Shown here one piece after another: positions 8,036-16,310 of a stretch of DNA of 64,000 nt. The stretch spans positions 1,798,001 to 1,862,000 of the forward strand of contig NZ_JAGPYQ010000002.1 in the NCBI RefSeq assembly GCF_018070025.1, written 5' to 3'. The stretch's first letter is position 1, and each line of letters begins with the position of its first letter. Made by a program: the position numbers and the translations under genes. A model generated the notes under the pieces. That model ran no database searches. It saw only the letters and a program-made list of their open reading frames with translations, and was not told the DNA's origin. The stretch comes from Streptomyces liliiviolaceus. Lineage in GTDB: Bacteria; Actinomycetota; Actinomycetes; Streptomycetales; Streptomycetaceae.

Positions 8036-9340
8036 ATGCCGACCCTCGGGGCCATCGCCGACGACTTCACCGGAGCAACGGATCTCGCCACGATGCTGGT
8101 CGCCCGCGGCTACCGCACCGTGGTGGCCGTCGGCTCCGACAGCATCGCCGACGAACCCGGGCGCACCGCGGTGGACGACGCGGACGCGGTCGTCATTGCG
8201 CTCAAATCGCGTACAGCGCCGGTCACCGAGGCCGTGGACTCCTCGCTCGCCGCGCTGCGCGCCCTGCGGGCGGCCGGCTGCCGGCGCTTCTACTTCAAGT
8301 ACTGCTCCACCTTCGACTCGACGCCGGAGGGCAACATCGGCCCCGTGGCCGACGCGCTGCTGGAGGAGATCGGGGAACGGCGCGCCGTCGTCGTGCCGTC
8401 GTTCCCGGCCACCGGCCGCACCGTCTACCGCGGCAGGCTCTTCGTCCACGACGAGCTTCTCGACGAGAGCCCGATGCGCCACCATCCGCTGACCCCGATG
8501 CGCGACGCGCACGTGGGACGGCTGCTGACACCGCAGACCACGCACCCGGTACGGCTCGTGGGCCTGGACACCGTACGGGCCGGGGCCGCGGCTCTCGCGT
8601 CGGCCCTGGACGATCCCTCCCTCGCCGACGCGCTCGTCGTGGTGGACGCCACCGAGGACGAGGATCTGCGCACCATCTCGGCGGCCACCGCGCACCACCC
8701 GCTCGTCACCGGCGCCGCGGGACTGGCGCTCGGGCTGACCGGCCCGCGGCCGGGGGCCGCCCGCGTGGCGGCCGCGTCGCGTCCCGGCGATCCGGCCGTC
8801 GTGCTCTCCGGCAGCGCGTCCTCGGCCACCCGCGCCCAGGTGGCGCACGGCCGCGCCCACCTGCCGCACCGCAAGCTCGACCTCGCCGCGCTGCGGGCCG
8901 ACTTCGAGAGCGCGGTCGACGAGCTGGTCGCGTTCGCCCGCGCGTGCTGGGAGCAGGACCCGCAGCGGCCACCCCTCCTGTACGCCGTCGGCGACCCGGG
9001 CGACCTCGACGACTCCCCCGCCGCGGCGGCGCTGGTGGAGAAGGCGCTGGCCGCCTGCGCCACGCGCCTGGTCGCGGCCGGGGCACGACGGCTGCTCGTC
9101 GCGGGCGGGGAGACGTCCGGCGCGGTGGTCACCGCGCTCGGCGTGCGCACGCTCACCATCGGGTCCCCGATCGCCCCGGGCGTCACGTGGGCCCGCGCCC
9201 AGGTCGCCGCCCTTCACGCCGACGACGGACCCGGCGGCAACCAACACACCGAGAAGGGCCACATCGTCGACGTGGCCCTCAAGTCGGGCAACTTCGGTGC
9301 CCCGGACATCTTCACCGAGGCTTGGAGCGCGCTCGTATGA
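8036..9340 (+). CDS. otnK: Four-carbon acid sugar kinase family protein (DUF1537)
   Basis: This 434-aa kinase of the DUF1537 (SBD_N/NBD_C) family phosphorylates 2- or 3-oxo acid sugars with ATP. The N-terminal substrate domain opens with the family signature GAIADDFTGATDLA at residues 5-18. The C-terminal nucleotide domain shows AGGETSGAVVTALG near residue 365 and the glycine-rich end KSGNFGAPDIF near 418-428. A strong AAGGAGG ribosome site precedes the ATG. Its stop overlaps the aldolase start by four bases (ATGA). Kinase plus class II aldolase is the core of the known tetronate route, in which 3-oxo-tetronate 4-phosphate is decarboxylated to dihydroxyacetone phosphate. The true substrate here remains to be shown. 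Confidence 0.88.
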   Translation: MPTLGAIADDFTGATDLATMLVARGYRTVVAVGSDSIADEPGRTAVDDADAVVIALKSRTAPVTEAVDSSLAALRALRAAGCRRFYFKYCSTFDSTPEGNIGPVADALLEEIGERRAVVVPSFPATGRTVYRGRLFVHDELLDESPMRHHPLTPMRDAHVGRLLTPQTTHPVRLVGLDTVRAGAAALASALDDPSLADALVVVDATEDEDLRTISAATAHHPLVTGAAGLALGLTGPRPGAARVAAASRPGDPAVVLSGSASSATRAQVAHGRAHLPHRKLDLAALRADFESAVDELVAFARACWEQDPQRPPLLYAVGDPGDLDDSPAAAALVEKALAACATRLVAAGARRLLVAGGETSGAVVTALGVRTLTIGSPIAPGVTWARAQVAALHADDGPGGNQHTEKGHIVDVALKSGNFGAPDIFTEAWSALV

Positions 9341-9996
9341 ACGACCCGCGACCGAACGACCCGCGGACCGAACTCGCGGCCGCGGGCGCCCACCTCGCCG
9401 CGCTCGGCCTCAGCCCCGGCTCCTCCGGCAACCTGAGCGTCCGCGAGGGCTCCCGGATCTATCTGACTCCCACCGGTACGGACCTGGCCCGCGTCGATCC
9501 CGACGCGCTCAGCGTCCTCGATCTGTCGGGGGCACACCTCGACGGGCCGAAGCCGTCCAAGGAATTCCCGCTGCACACGGCGTTCTACCGCCGCGACGCG
9601 TCGGCCCGGGCCGTCGTCCACCTGCACTCCCGCCATGCGGCGGCCGTGTCGTGTCTGCCCGCCTGGCACGAGCGGAGCGCCATACCCCCGCTGACGCCGT
9701 ACTTCGTCATGCGCGTCGGCCAGACTCCCCTGCTGCCCTACGCCGCGCCCGGCGACAGCGGGCAGGCCGACCTGATGGAGTCCCTGCCGTTCCCGTTCCG
9801 GGCGGCGCTGCTGCAGAACCACGGCCCGGTCGTCGCGGGCCCCTCGATGTCCCTGGCGGTGGAGTCGGCGGTGGAGCTGGAAGAGGTCTCCGCGCTCTTC
9901 CTCGCCCTCGGCGAACGCGCCCCGCGACTCCTGTCGGCCGAGGAGATCGCACCGCTGGCGCGGAAGTACGGCGCGCCGTGGACCGTGGCCGGCTGA
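9337..9996 (+). CDS. otnC: Class II aldolase/adducin family protein (OtnC-like)
   Basis: This 219-aa zinc-dependent class II aldolase/adducin-fold protein contains the phosphate loop SPGSSGNLSVRE at about residues 27-38. The metal site is visible as HLHSRHA (about 90-96) with a later NHGPVVAG (about 155-162). In tetronate utilisation, the homologue decarboxylates 3-oxo-tetronate 4-phosphate after phosphorylation by the DUF1537 kinase. The ATG at 9337 overlaps the kinase stop, giving a fixed ratio of the two products. The gene is followed by a 6-bp GC hairpin at 10100-10115 and a converging SDR gene. Rhamnulose-, fuculose- or other phosphate aldolase activity cannot be excluded from sequence. 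Confidence 0.85.
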   Translation: MNDPRPNDPRTELAAAGAHLAALGLSPGSSGNLSVREGSRIYLTPTGTDLARVDPDALSVLDLSGAHLDGPKPSKEFPLHTAFYRRDASARAVVHLHSRHAAAVSCLPAWHERSAIPPLTPYFVMRVGQTPLLPYAAPGDSGQADLMESLPFPFRAALLQNHGPVVAGPSMSLAVESAVELEEVSALFLALGERAPRLLSAEEIAPLARKYGAPWTVAG

Positions 9997-10099
9997 CAGC
10001 CGGGGCTTGTCGGACTCCTCGACGAGGCCTTCGCGGCGTCGGCGTCGTGGCTCGTCGGATGGGTGCGGGTCCGGTGGGGGCCGAGCGCGCAGTTCCCCG

Positions 10100-10115
10100 C
10101 GCCCCTGACGGGGCG
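10100..10115. terminator. GC hairpin in a common Streptomyces intergenic repeat
   Basis: CGCCCC-TGAC-GGGGCG forms a 6-bp stem and 4-base loop in the gap between converging genes (aldolase and SDR). The flanking stretch AGTTCCCCGCGCCCCT is, from general knowledge, a very frequent intergenic element in Streptomyces chromosomes. It probably ends transcription from both sides. Confidence 0.5.
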
Positions 10116-10153
10116 GGCACGCCCGCAGCCCATGGCCCATCCCTTCGATCCGT

Positions 10154-11041
10154 TCAGGGCGTGAGAATCCGGTCCTGCTCCGTCGGGGGCGTGCCGCTGT
10201 ACCAGGGCAGGACCTCTCCGAAGCGGACCAGCTCGCCGTAGTGGTCGGGCTCGACCCGCTCGGCGAGGACCAGGTCGAGCACCGCGCGGGCGGCCCGGGC
10301 GGGCGACCGGGCCTGGCTGTAGTCGCTGAACCAGGGGCGCGAGGTGGCGGTGTCGACCATGCCGGGGCACACGGAGGCGATCAGGGTCCCGTCGGCGAGA
10401 TCGCCGTGGCGGCGTTCGGCGGCGACCGCGCGGACGGCGGCGACCTGGGCCACCTTGGACGGCACGTTCAACCAGCGCGGCCAGCCCGCCTCCTCCGCGG
10501 TTCCGGCGTGAACGGCACACCGCCAGGACTCGACGGCGTCCTCGACCTCGTCGAGGCTCGCGCCGTCGAACAGGTGGTGCAGCCGCGGGTCGAGATGTCC
10601 GAGGGTGCCCAGGGTGCTGGCCACTACGAGCAACCGGCCGCCGGGACGCAGGACGGGCCCGAAGGAACGCAGGATCGCGTGGGTGGCGGTGTTGGAGACG
10701 TCGATGAACTCGTCGGCCCGCTCGGCCTGGGAGTCCTCGGGCAGCAGACGGGCGATGGCGTTGGAGAGGACGATGTCGACCCCGCCGTGCCGCGTCCGCA
10801 GTTCGCCGGCGAGGCGGGCGATGGCCTCGCGGTCGGAGACGTCCAGCACCCGGCCCTCCACCCGGCTGCGCGTACCGGGCGCCCGCGCCACCTCGCGGGC
10901 GGCCTCCGCGACGCGGCCATGGCTGCGCCCGGTGAGCAGGACCACGTCCTGCGGGCCCAGGCGGGCCGCCAGCCCCTCGACGAGAGCGCGGCCGAGCCCT
11001 TGGTTGGCCCCCGTGACGAGGGCGATGCGTGAAGCGGTCAT
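10154..11041 (-). CDS. SDR-family oxidoreductase, CBR1-like, with altered catalytic Tyr
   Basis: This 295-aa short-chain dehydrogenase/reductase resembles carbonyl reductase. The cofactor motif is TGANQGLGRA (residues 9-18), the LSNAIAR segment lies in the place of the usual NNAG, and VVASTLGTLG carries the Ser. The active-site block aligns with the CBR1 type (GWPRW then LNVPSK), but the position of the catalytic Tyr is Asn192 in N-V-P-S-K196, so the Y-x-x-x-K motif is broken. It may be inactive, use another acid, or bind a ligand. It diverges from a LysR regulator with a 71-base gap, a typical arrangement for a regulator and its target. Confidence 0.78.
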   Translation of the reverse strand: MTASRIALVTGANQGLGRALVEGLAARLGPQDVVLLTGRSHGRVAEAAREVARAPGTRSRVEGRVLDVSDREAIARLAGELRTRHGGVDIVLSNAIARLLPEDSQAERADEFIDVSNTATHAILRSFGPVLRPGGRLLVVASTLGTLGHLDPRLHHLFDGASLDEVEDAVESWRCAVHAGTAEEAGWPRWLNVPSKVAQVAAVRAVAAERRHGDLADGTLIASVCPGMVDTATSRPWFSDYSQARSPARAARAVLDLVLAERVEPDHYGELVRFGEVLPWYSGTPPTEQDRILTP

Positions 11042-11112
11042 GGAGCCACGCTAGGAAGGTCCGCGGGCATGCGTCCAACGAGAGTCGCGCACACCTGGTA
11101 TGCGTAGTCCTC

Positions 11113-12021
11113 ATGGACTTCACGCAGGTGTCACTGACCGCGCTCCGCGTCTTCCGCGCGGTCGCGGAACAGGGGACCTTCACCGCGGCGGCGGTGTCGC
11201 TCGGCTACACCCAGTCGGCGGTCTCCCGGCAGATCGCCTCCATCGAACGGGCGGCGGGCACGGAGCTGTTGGAGCGGCGGCGCGACGGGGTGCGGCTGAC
11301 CGCCGCCGGCCATGTCGTCATGCGGCGCGCGACGGTCGTGCTCGACGAGATCGACGCGACCGCGCGCGAGCTGTCCGGCCTGCCCGGCCAGGCCGGGACC
11401 GTCCGGCTGGGCTGGTTTCCCAGCGCGGGAGCGGTGCTCCTGCCCGAGGCGCTGTCGGAGCTGCGCCGCACCGACCCCGGCCTGCACGTCGTCAGCAGGG
11501 AGGGCAGCACTCCGGCGCTCGTACGGGCCCTGCGCGCCGGAAGTCTCGATCTGGCCCTGCTGGCGGCGGCGCCCCCGTTCCGCGCGCCGGACGCGGAGTC
11601 GCCCCCGCTGGCGCTGGAGACGCTCACGGAACGCGCGCTGTGTCTCGCGGTGCCCGCCGCCCATCCGCTGGCCCGCGGCGACCACGTCGACGTGACCGCT
11701 CTGCGGGGGCAGCGCTGGATCGCCGGATCCGCCACCGGAGGGGACCGGTTGCTGGGGGTGTGGCCCGGTCTGGACGAGCGTCCCGACATCGCCCACACGG
11801 CCCGCGACTGGCTGGCGAAACTGCGGCTCGTCGCCGCCGGCTGCGGACTGACGACGGTGCCCGCCTCGCTCGCCGCCGCCGCACCGCCGGGGGTACGCGT
11901 CCTGCCCGTGCGCGGTGGGCCCCAGGAGCAGCGGCGTCTGCTGCTGGCCCGTCTTCCGCACCCGCCGGCCGACCCCGTCACGCGGGTGGCGGCAGCGCTC
12001 CGTGCCGCGGCCCGGGCGTGA
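11113..12021 (+). CDS. LysR-family transcriptional regulator
   Basis: This 302-aa LysR-type regulator has an N-terminal winged helix (TALRVFRAVAEQGTFTAAA then LGYTQSAVSRQIASIE, residues 7-45) and a C-terminal periplasmic-binding-like effector domain (about 90-295). An in-frame ATG at 11029 would add 28 non-conserved residues. I chose the ATG at 11113 because the canonical start of the DNA-binding domain follows at once. The divergent SDR gene at 10154-11041 is its most likely target. ATGCGT repeats 30 bp apart (11070 and 11100) lie in the gap and could form part of the operator. The effector is unknown. Confidence 0.88.
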   Translation: MDFTQVSLTALRVFRAVAEQGTFTAAAVSLGYTQSAVSRQIASIERAAGTELLERRRDGVRLTAAGHVVMRRATVVLDEIDATARELSGLPGQAGTVRLGWFPSAGAVLLPEALSELRRTDPGLHVVSREGSTPALVRALRAGSLDLALLAAAPPFRAPDAESPPLALETLTERALCLAVPAAHPLARGDHVDVTALRGQRWIAGSATGGDRLLGVWPGLDERPDIAHTARDWLAKLRLVAAGCGLTTVPASLAAAAPPGVRVLPVRGGPQEQRRLLLARLPHPPADPVTRVAAALRAAARA

Positions 12022-12076
12022 ATCTGGCGCAATCGAGTGTTGCCATTCCGTTTCGTCGCGCCGAGCCTGGGTGGCG

Positions 12077-12090
12077 CGGGAGCGCTCCCA
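12077..12090 (+). promoter_or_regulatory. CebR-type operator upstream of the LPMO
   Basis: CGGGAGCGCTCCCA matches 13 of the 14 bases of the published CebR box TGGGAGCGCTCCCA, differing only at the first base. It lies 46 bases before the LPMO start. CebR is the cello-oligosaccharide-responsive repressor of cellulose utilisation in Streptomyces, so this site predicts that the LPMO is induced by cellobiose or cellotriose and acts on cellulose. Confidence 0.75.
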
Positions 12091-12135
12091 CGCCCCGTAC
12101 ACACCAAGAGAAGAGCCATCCGAAAGGAGCACACC

Positions 12136-12801
12136 TTGACTTGTCATGATCGCGTCAATCCTTCGCGGACGACCCTTGTCCTGAGCCTCCTCGCCGCCGT
12201 GCTGCTCTGCCTGATCCCCTGGAGCGCACCGGCCCACGCCCACGGTTCGGTGGTCGACCCGGCGTCCCGCAACTACGGCTGCTGGCTCCGCTGGGGAAGC
12301 GACTTCCAGAACCCCGCCATGGCACAGGAGGACCCCATGTGCTGGCAGGCGTGGCAGGACAACCCGAACGCCATGTGGAACTGGAACGGCCTCTACCGCA
12401 ACGGCTCCGCCGGTGACTTCGAGGCGGTGATCCCCGACGGGCAGCTGTGCAGCGCCGGCCACACCGAGAGCGGCCGCTACAACTCCCTCGACGCCGTGGG
12501 CGCCTGGAAGACGACGGACATCGGCGCCAACTTCACCGTGAAGCTGTACGACCAGGCCAACCACGGCGCCGACTACATACTCGTCTATGTCACCCGCCAG
12601 GGCCTCGACCCCACCACCCAGCCCCTGAACTGGGACGACATGCAACTGGTCGCGCGGACGGGCAAGTACGCCCCCAGCCAGAACTACGCCATCGACGTGA
12701 GCACTTCCGGCCTCAGTGGCCGCCACGTCGTCTACACGATCTGGCAGGCGTCGCACATGGACCAGACGTTCTTCATGTGCAGCGATGTGAACTTCCGCTG
12801 A
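12136..12801 (+). CDS. Secreted lytic polysaccharide monooxygenase, AA10 family
   Basis: This 221-aa copper enzyme cleaves crystalline cellulose or chitin oxidatively outside the cell. I take the TTG at 12136 as the start: it has AGGAG six bases upstream and yields a clean export signal. The signal peptide (residues 1-35) ends in APAHA, leaving His36 as the mature N terminus, which with His109 (SAGHTE) forms the copper histidine brace. The mature part is a single catalytic domain (NYGCWLRWG, ending TFFMCSDVNFR) without an added carbohydrate-binding module, and four or more Cys suggest disulfides. The CebR-like operator at 12077 argues for cellulose rather than chitin. It is monocistronic and is followed by a hairpin. 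Confidence 0.9.
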   Translation: MTCHDRVNPSRTTLVLSLLAAVLLCLIPWSAPAHAHGSVVDPASRNYGCWLRWGSDFQNPAMAQEDPMCWQAWQDNPNAMWNWNGLYRNGSAGDFEAVIPDGQLCSAGHTESGRYNSLDAVGAWKTTDIGANFTVKLYDQANHGADYILVYVTRQGLDPTTQPLNWDDMQLVARTGKYAPSQNYAIDVSTSGLSGRHVVYTIWQASHMDQTFFMCSDVNFR

Positions 12802-12825
12802 GAGTGACCGCCTGAGAGTGACCGT

Positions 12826-12844
12826 CCGGGCTTCGGCGGCCCGG
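12826..12844. terminator. Hairpin between LPMO and histidine kinase genes
   Basis: CCGGGC and GCCCGG (12826-12831 and 12839-12844) pair around a TTCGGCG loop, 25 bases after the LPMO stop and 48 before the end of the converging kinase gene. A nearby duplication of GGGAG-CGGCCGTC units follows. It is a plausible bidirectional terminator. Confidence 0.45.
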
Positions 12845-12891
12845 GAGTCGGCCGTCAGGGAGCCGGCCGTCCGGGAGTGGCCACCGCACCC

Positions 12892-14094
12892 TCACCGCGT
12901 CTGCTGCAGCGGCAGGCACAGATGGAGTTCGTAACCGCCGTCGGGGGCGGGGCCCGCGATGACGGTGCCGCCCAGCAGCTCGGCTCTCTGGCGCAGGCCG
13001 GCCAGGCCGTGGTGGGCGCCGGGCAGCAGCAGGGCGGGCCGGGTGGGCGCGGTGTTGGTGACGGCGGCCCGTACCGTCCCCTCGGCGAGCCGTATACGGA
13101 TGGCGGCCTTCGCTCCGGGGGCGTGCTTGCGGACATTGGTGAGGGCCTCCTGCACGGTGCGGTAGACGGCGCGCTGGATGGTCGCGGGCAGGGCGTCCGG
13201 CAGGTCGGTGTGCAGTTCGGTCTCGATACCGCTGGTGTCGACCAGCCGCTGCAGATCGGCCAGGGACGGCTGCGGGGTCAGTTCCGTCGGACGGCTGCCG
13301 GCGGCGCGCAGCACGCTCACCATGTGCCGCAGTTCCTCCAGGGTCTGCACGCTCAGCCGTCTGATGGTGGCCGCGGCCTCCTGCGCCATCGGTTCCCGGC
13401 TGCCCACCTGCAGCGCGCCCGCGCGGACCGCGATCAGACTGACCTGGTGGGAGACCACGTCGTGCATCTCCCGGGCCAGTTGCGCCCGTTCCTTGGCCAG
13501 CACGCTCTGGGCCAGCAGTTCGCGTCCGTGTTCGCGCGCCTGGGAGATCTCGGCGAGCCGCAATGACAGTTCGCGGCGGGCCTGCACGAGTTGGCCGAGG
13601 AAGACCGGTGCCGCCGCGGTGGCCAGGCTGTAGGTGACGGTGATCAGGTCGGACGGATCGGAGAAGTCGGCGAACGCCGGCGAGGGCCACATCCACCAGG
13701 TGATGTCGCAGGCGGCGAACATCAGTGCGCAGACCACCAGGAGCACCCGGCTCCGGCTCAGCGAGGCGAGGGCGTACAGCGCGGCCAGGGTGGCGAACAC
13801 CGCGTCGCTGACCAGGGTCGCGGGAAGGGCGCACAGGAAGGCCACCAGCGGGAGATGGCGTCGCAGCGACAGCGCCGCCGCGGCCAGTACCGCGACGGCT
13901 CTGCGCTCCGGGTCGTCGGCTTCGACGTGCACCCAGATGTCCAGCAGGGAGATACCGATGAGCAGGGCGTCCATCACCGGGGCCGGGATGCGCCGGGCCG
14001 CGACCCAGCGCCGTGGGCGCGCGGCGCACTGCGCCCAGTCCTTCGGACGCTTGGCGGAAGGCTCCCGACCGCCGTCGTGCGCGCGGGATTTCAC
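12892..14094 (-). CDS. NarL-type sensor histidine kinase
   Basis: This 400-aa membrane histidine kinase has four to six N-terminal hydrophobic segments (about residues 45-165), a coiled region, and the HisKA_3 box LAREMHDVVSHQVSLIAVRAG with the phospho-accepting His. A compact HATPase domain follows (VQEALTNVRKHA, then GLAGLRQRAELLGG). The open frame continues far upstream, but the real start is the GTG at 14094, which overlaps the response-regulator stop by four bases (GTGA). With little extracytoplasmic sequence, it probably senses a membrane or cell-envelope state. It signals to the regulator encoded immediately upstream. The divergent DUF418 protein gene is a likely target of the pair. 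Confidence 0.87.
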   Translation of the reverse strand: MKSRAHDGGREPSAKRPKDWAQCAARPRRWVAARRIPAPVMDALLIGISLLDIWVHVEADDPERRAVAVLAAAALSLRRHLPLVAFLCALPATLVSDAVFATLAALYALASLSRSRVLLVVCALMFAACDITWWMWPSPAFADFSDPSDLITVTYSLATAAAPVFLGQLVQARRELSLRLAEISQAREHGRELLAQSVLAKERAQLAREMHDVVSHQVSLIAVRAGALQVGSREPMAQEAAATIRRLSVQTLEELRHMVSVLRAAGSRPTELTPQPSLADLQRLVDTSGIETELHTDLPDALPATIQRAVYRTVQEALTNVRKHAPGAKAAIRIRLAEGTVRAAVTNTAPTRPALLLPGAHHGLAGLRQRAELLGGTVIAGPAPDGGYELHLCLPLQQTR

Positions 14095-14756
14095 CCTTCC
14101 CCCTGAGGGCTCGGCGGTTTGAGCAACCCCGCGCGTTCGGCCAGCAGGGCGGCCTGGACCCGGCTGCCCACCCGCAGTTTGGACAGCAGGGCACTCACGT
14201 GGTCCTTGACCGTGCCGGTGCTCAGGTGCAGTTGTGCGGCGATGGCGGCGTTCGGCAGCCCTTCCGCGATGAGGATCAGGACGGCCTTCTCGCGGCCGGT
14301 CAGCTGGGTGACGCGGCGCAGGGCGGCCTGCTGGGGGCCGTTGGCGAGGTAGCCGTCCACGACGGTGCGGGTGATAGAGGAGGACAGGACGACTCCGCCC
14401 TGTGCCAGCGTGCGTACCAGCACGGGCAGTTGTACGGGGTCGGTGTCCTTCAGCAGGAACCCCGATGCTCCCGAGCGCAGGGCGGCGGCCACGTACTCGT
14501 CCATGTCGAACGTCGTGAGCATCGCCACCACCGGCGCCGCCGGCAGCAGCCGCAGCTGGGCCAGCACACTCAGCCCGTCCACGTCCGGCATCCGGATGTC
14601 CAGCAGCACCACGTCGGGTGTCAACCGCCGTGCCGCCGCGACCGCTTGACCGCCGACGACGGCGCCCACCACCTCGATGTCGTCGGCCGCGGAAAGGATG
14701 TGCTCGAAGCCCGTGCGGATCAACGCTTCGTCGTCGACCACCAGTACGCGAATCAC
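14091..14756 (-). CDS. NarL/FixJ-family response regulator
   Basis: This 221-aa response regulator has a receiver domain with acidic D8-D9, phospho-acceptor D53 (VLLDIRMPDVDG), a Thr switch (AMLTTFD) and K in FLLKDTD. A LuxR-type helix-turn-helix follows (LTGREKAVLILIAEGLPNAAIA onwards). A GTG at 14756 is preferred over upstream in-frame starts because the receiver begins immediately (VIRVLVVDDE). It is the first gene of the two-component operon and is translationally coupled to the kinase. It faces the DUF418 gene across 175 bases, in which its operator is expected. Confidence 0.9.
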   Translation of the reverse strand: MIRVLVVDDEALIRTGFEHILSAADDIEVVGAVVGGQAVAAARRLTPDVVLLDIRMPDVDGLSVLAQLRLLPAAPVVAMLTTFDMDEYVAAALRSGASGFLLKDTDPVQLPVLVRTLAQGGVVLSSSITRTVVDGYLANGPQQAALRRVTQLTGREKAVLILIAEGLPNAAIAAQLHLSTGTVKDHVSALLSKLRVGSRVQAALLAERAGLLKPPSPQGEG

Positions 14757-14931
14757 GTGCGCCCCTATCGCCGTGGACCGCTTGAGGATTCGTACCACGC
14801 GGGAGACCGTCCGGGGGTTCCCTCGGTGACGGTTCCCGCTGGGCGACGGAGGGCTTCCAGCCGGTCGGCTGGACGATGGCGGCCACTTGCCGGATGGGCC
14901 CGGACCGGTGCGCCGCGTCAGCCTGAAACCC

Positions 14932-16176
14932 ATGACACACGACGCGCCTTCAGCCTCCGCACCGGCCCTTCCCTCGCCGGTCCCGCGGCCGAGCCGGCCG
15001 GCCGACGTCCCCCTCAAGTCATCGGCCGGCCGGCTCATCGGTATCGATCTCGCCCGTGGCCTGGCGGTCTTCGGCATGTACGCCGCCCATGTGGGCCCCG
15101 AGCCGGCCATGGGCGGGCCGGTGGGCTTCCTCGCCGAGCTGGCCCGCGGCCGGTCCTCCGCGCTGTTCGCGCTGCTCGCCGGGTTCTCCCTGGTCCTCAT
15201 CACCGGCCGCCCGCAGTCGCACACCGGCCGGGCCGGACGGCAGGCGGTGGGCCGGATCGTGCTGCGCGCGCTGATCCTGATCGCCGCGGGCTACGCGCTC
15301 ACCGCCCTGGACACCGACGTCGAGGTCATCCTCTCGTTCTACGGGCTGATCTTCCTGCTCGTCCTGCCGCTGTACCGGCTGCGCGCCCGCACCCTGGCCC
15401 TGCTCGCCGCCGCGAGCGCCCTGCTCATGCCCGTGCTGGTGTACGTGGTGCAGCAGGCGATCTACGACGGCGACTGGGCCGACACGATCATCGCGGCGGA
15501 TCCGCTGGCGCGCGTCAGCGACACCGACGGCCTGCTCGAACTTCTGTTCACCGGCTCGTACCCGGCGCTCACCTGGATGCCGTTCATGATCGCGGGCATG
15601 GCGGTCGCCCGTCTCGATCTCACCCAGGCCCGGACCCGCACCCGGCTCGCACTGACCGGTGGCGGACTGGCCGTGCTCGGCTACGGCGGCTCCTGGGTGG
15701 CGCTGCACCTCGTGACGGGCGCCTTCTCCACGATCGCCGCGGCCACGGACGGCGGCGGGGCGGGGTCGGCCTGGTGGTCGGACACCGTCGGCTACCCCGT
15801 CGACGAGACCCCGGCCGTATGGCTGCTGGTGGGCGCGCCCCACAGCCAGACCACGTTCTCCGTCCTGGGCAACACCGGTGTCGCCCTGCTCGTGGTGGCG
15901 GCCTGTGTCACCGTCGCCGCCCGGATGCCGCGTCTGACGCGAGCCGTCCGGCCGGTCACCGCCGTGGGCATGATCGCGCTGACCGCCTATGTCGCGCACA
16001 TCCTCGCCATCGACGTGGTCGGCATGGAGGAGGAACCCGGCCCGGCCCTGGTCGCGCTGACCGCATTCGTCACCGCGGCCATGCTGCTGGCGACCGTCTG
16101 GACGCGGTGTTTCCGCCGCGGTCCGCTGGAGTACGTGCTGTACCGCACCACCCGCATCACACGTCACATCAGGTAA
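14932..16176 (+). CDS. DUF418-type membrane protein
   Basis: This 414-aa polytopic membrane protein has about ten hydrophobic helices. It has the N-terminal segment IGIDLARGLAVFGMYAAH and the later GMIALTAYVAHI typical of the DUF418 and related acyltransferase-like membrane proteins. An in-frame ATG at 14887 would add 15 residues; the ATG at 14932 leaves a Pro/Ser-rich cytoplasmic leader before the first helix. Related proteins are proposed to move acyl groups across the membrane, but no activity is established. Its position opposite a two-component system suggests it is the output of that system, perhaps an envelope modification. Confidence 0.75.
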   Translation: MTHDAPSASAPALPSPVPRPSRPADVPLKSSAGRLIGIDLARGLAVFGMYAAHVGPEPAMGGPVGFLAELARGRSSALFALLAGFSLVLITGRPQSHTGRAGRQAVGRIVLRALILIAAGYALTALDTDVEVILSFYGLIFLLVLPLYRLRARTLALLAAASALLMPVLVYVVQQAIYDGDWADTIIAADPLARVSDTDGLLELLFTGSYPALTWMPFMIAGMAVARLDLTQARTRTRLALTGGGLAVLGYGGSWVALHLVTGAFSTIAAATDGGGAGSAWWSDTVGYPVDETPAVWLLVGAPHSQTTFSVLGNTGVALLVVAACVTVAARMPRLTRAVRPVTAVGMIALTAYVAHILAIDVVGMEEEPGPALVALTAFVTAAMLLATVWTRCFRRGPLEYVLYRTTRITRHIR

Positions 16177-16310
16177 CACCCGTCGCGGCCCACCGGGTTC
16201 GGCCGGGTCGGGGCGTCAGCGGAGGGCGACGGCCAAGGTGACGGCATCGAAGATCACTCGTTTGACCGTACTGACAGTTCTTCCTCGTCCCCCGAAAGAG
16301 CTAAACGATC

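Noticed and set aside
12037..12135. Longer LPMO start at 12037
   Set aside because: It would include the CebR-like operator in the coding region and bury the signal peptide. The TTG at 12136 has a good ribosome site.
11131..12756. A 541-codon minus-strand open frame
   Set aside because: It is antisense to the LysR and LPMO genes, both of which have diagnostic motifs. No domain is visible in the translation.
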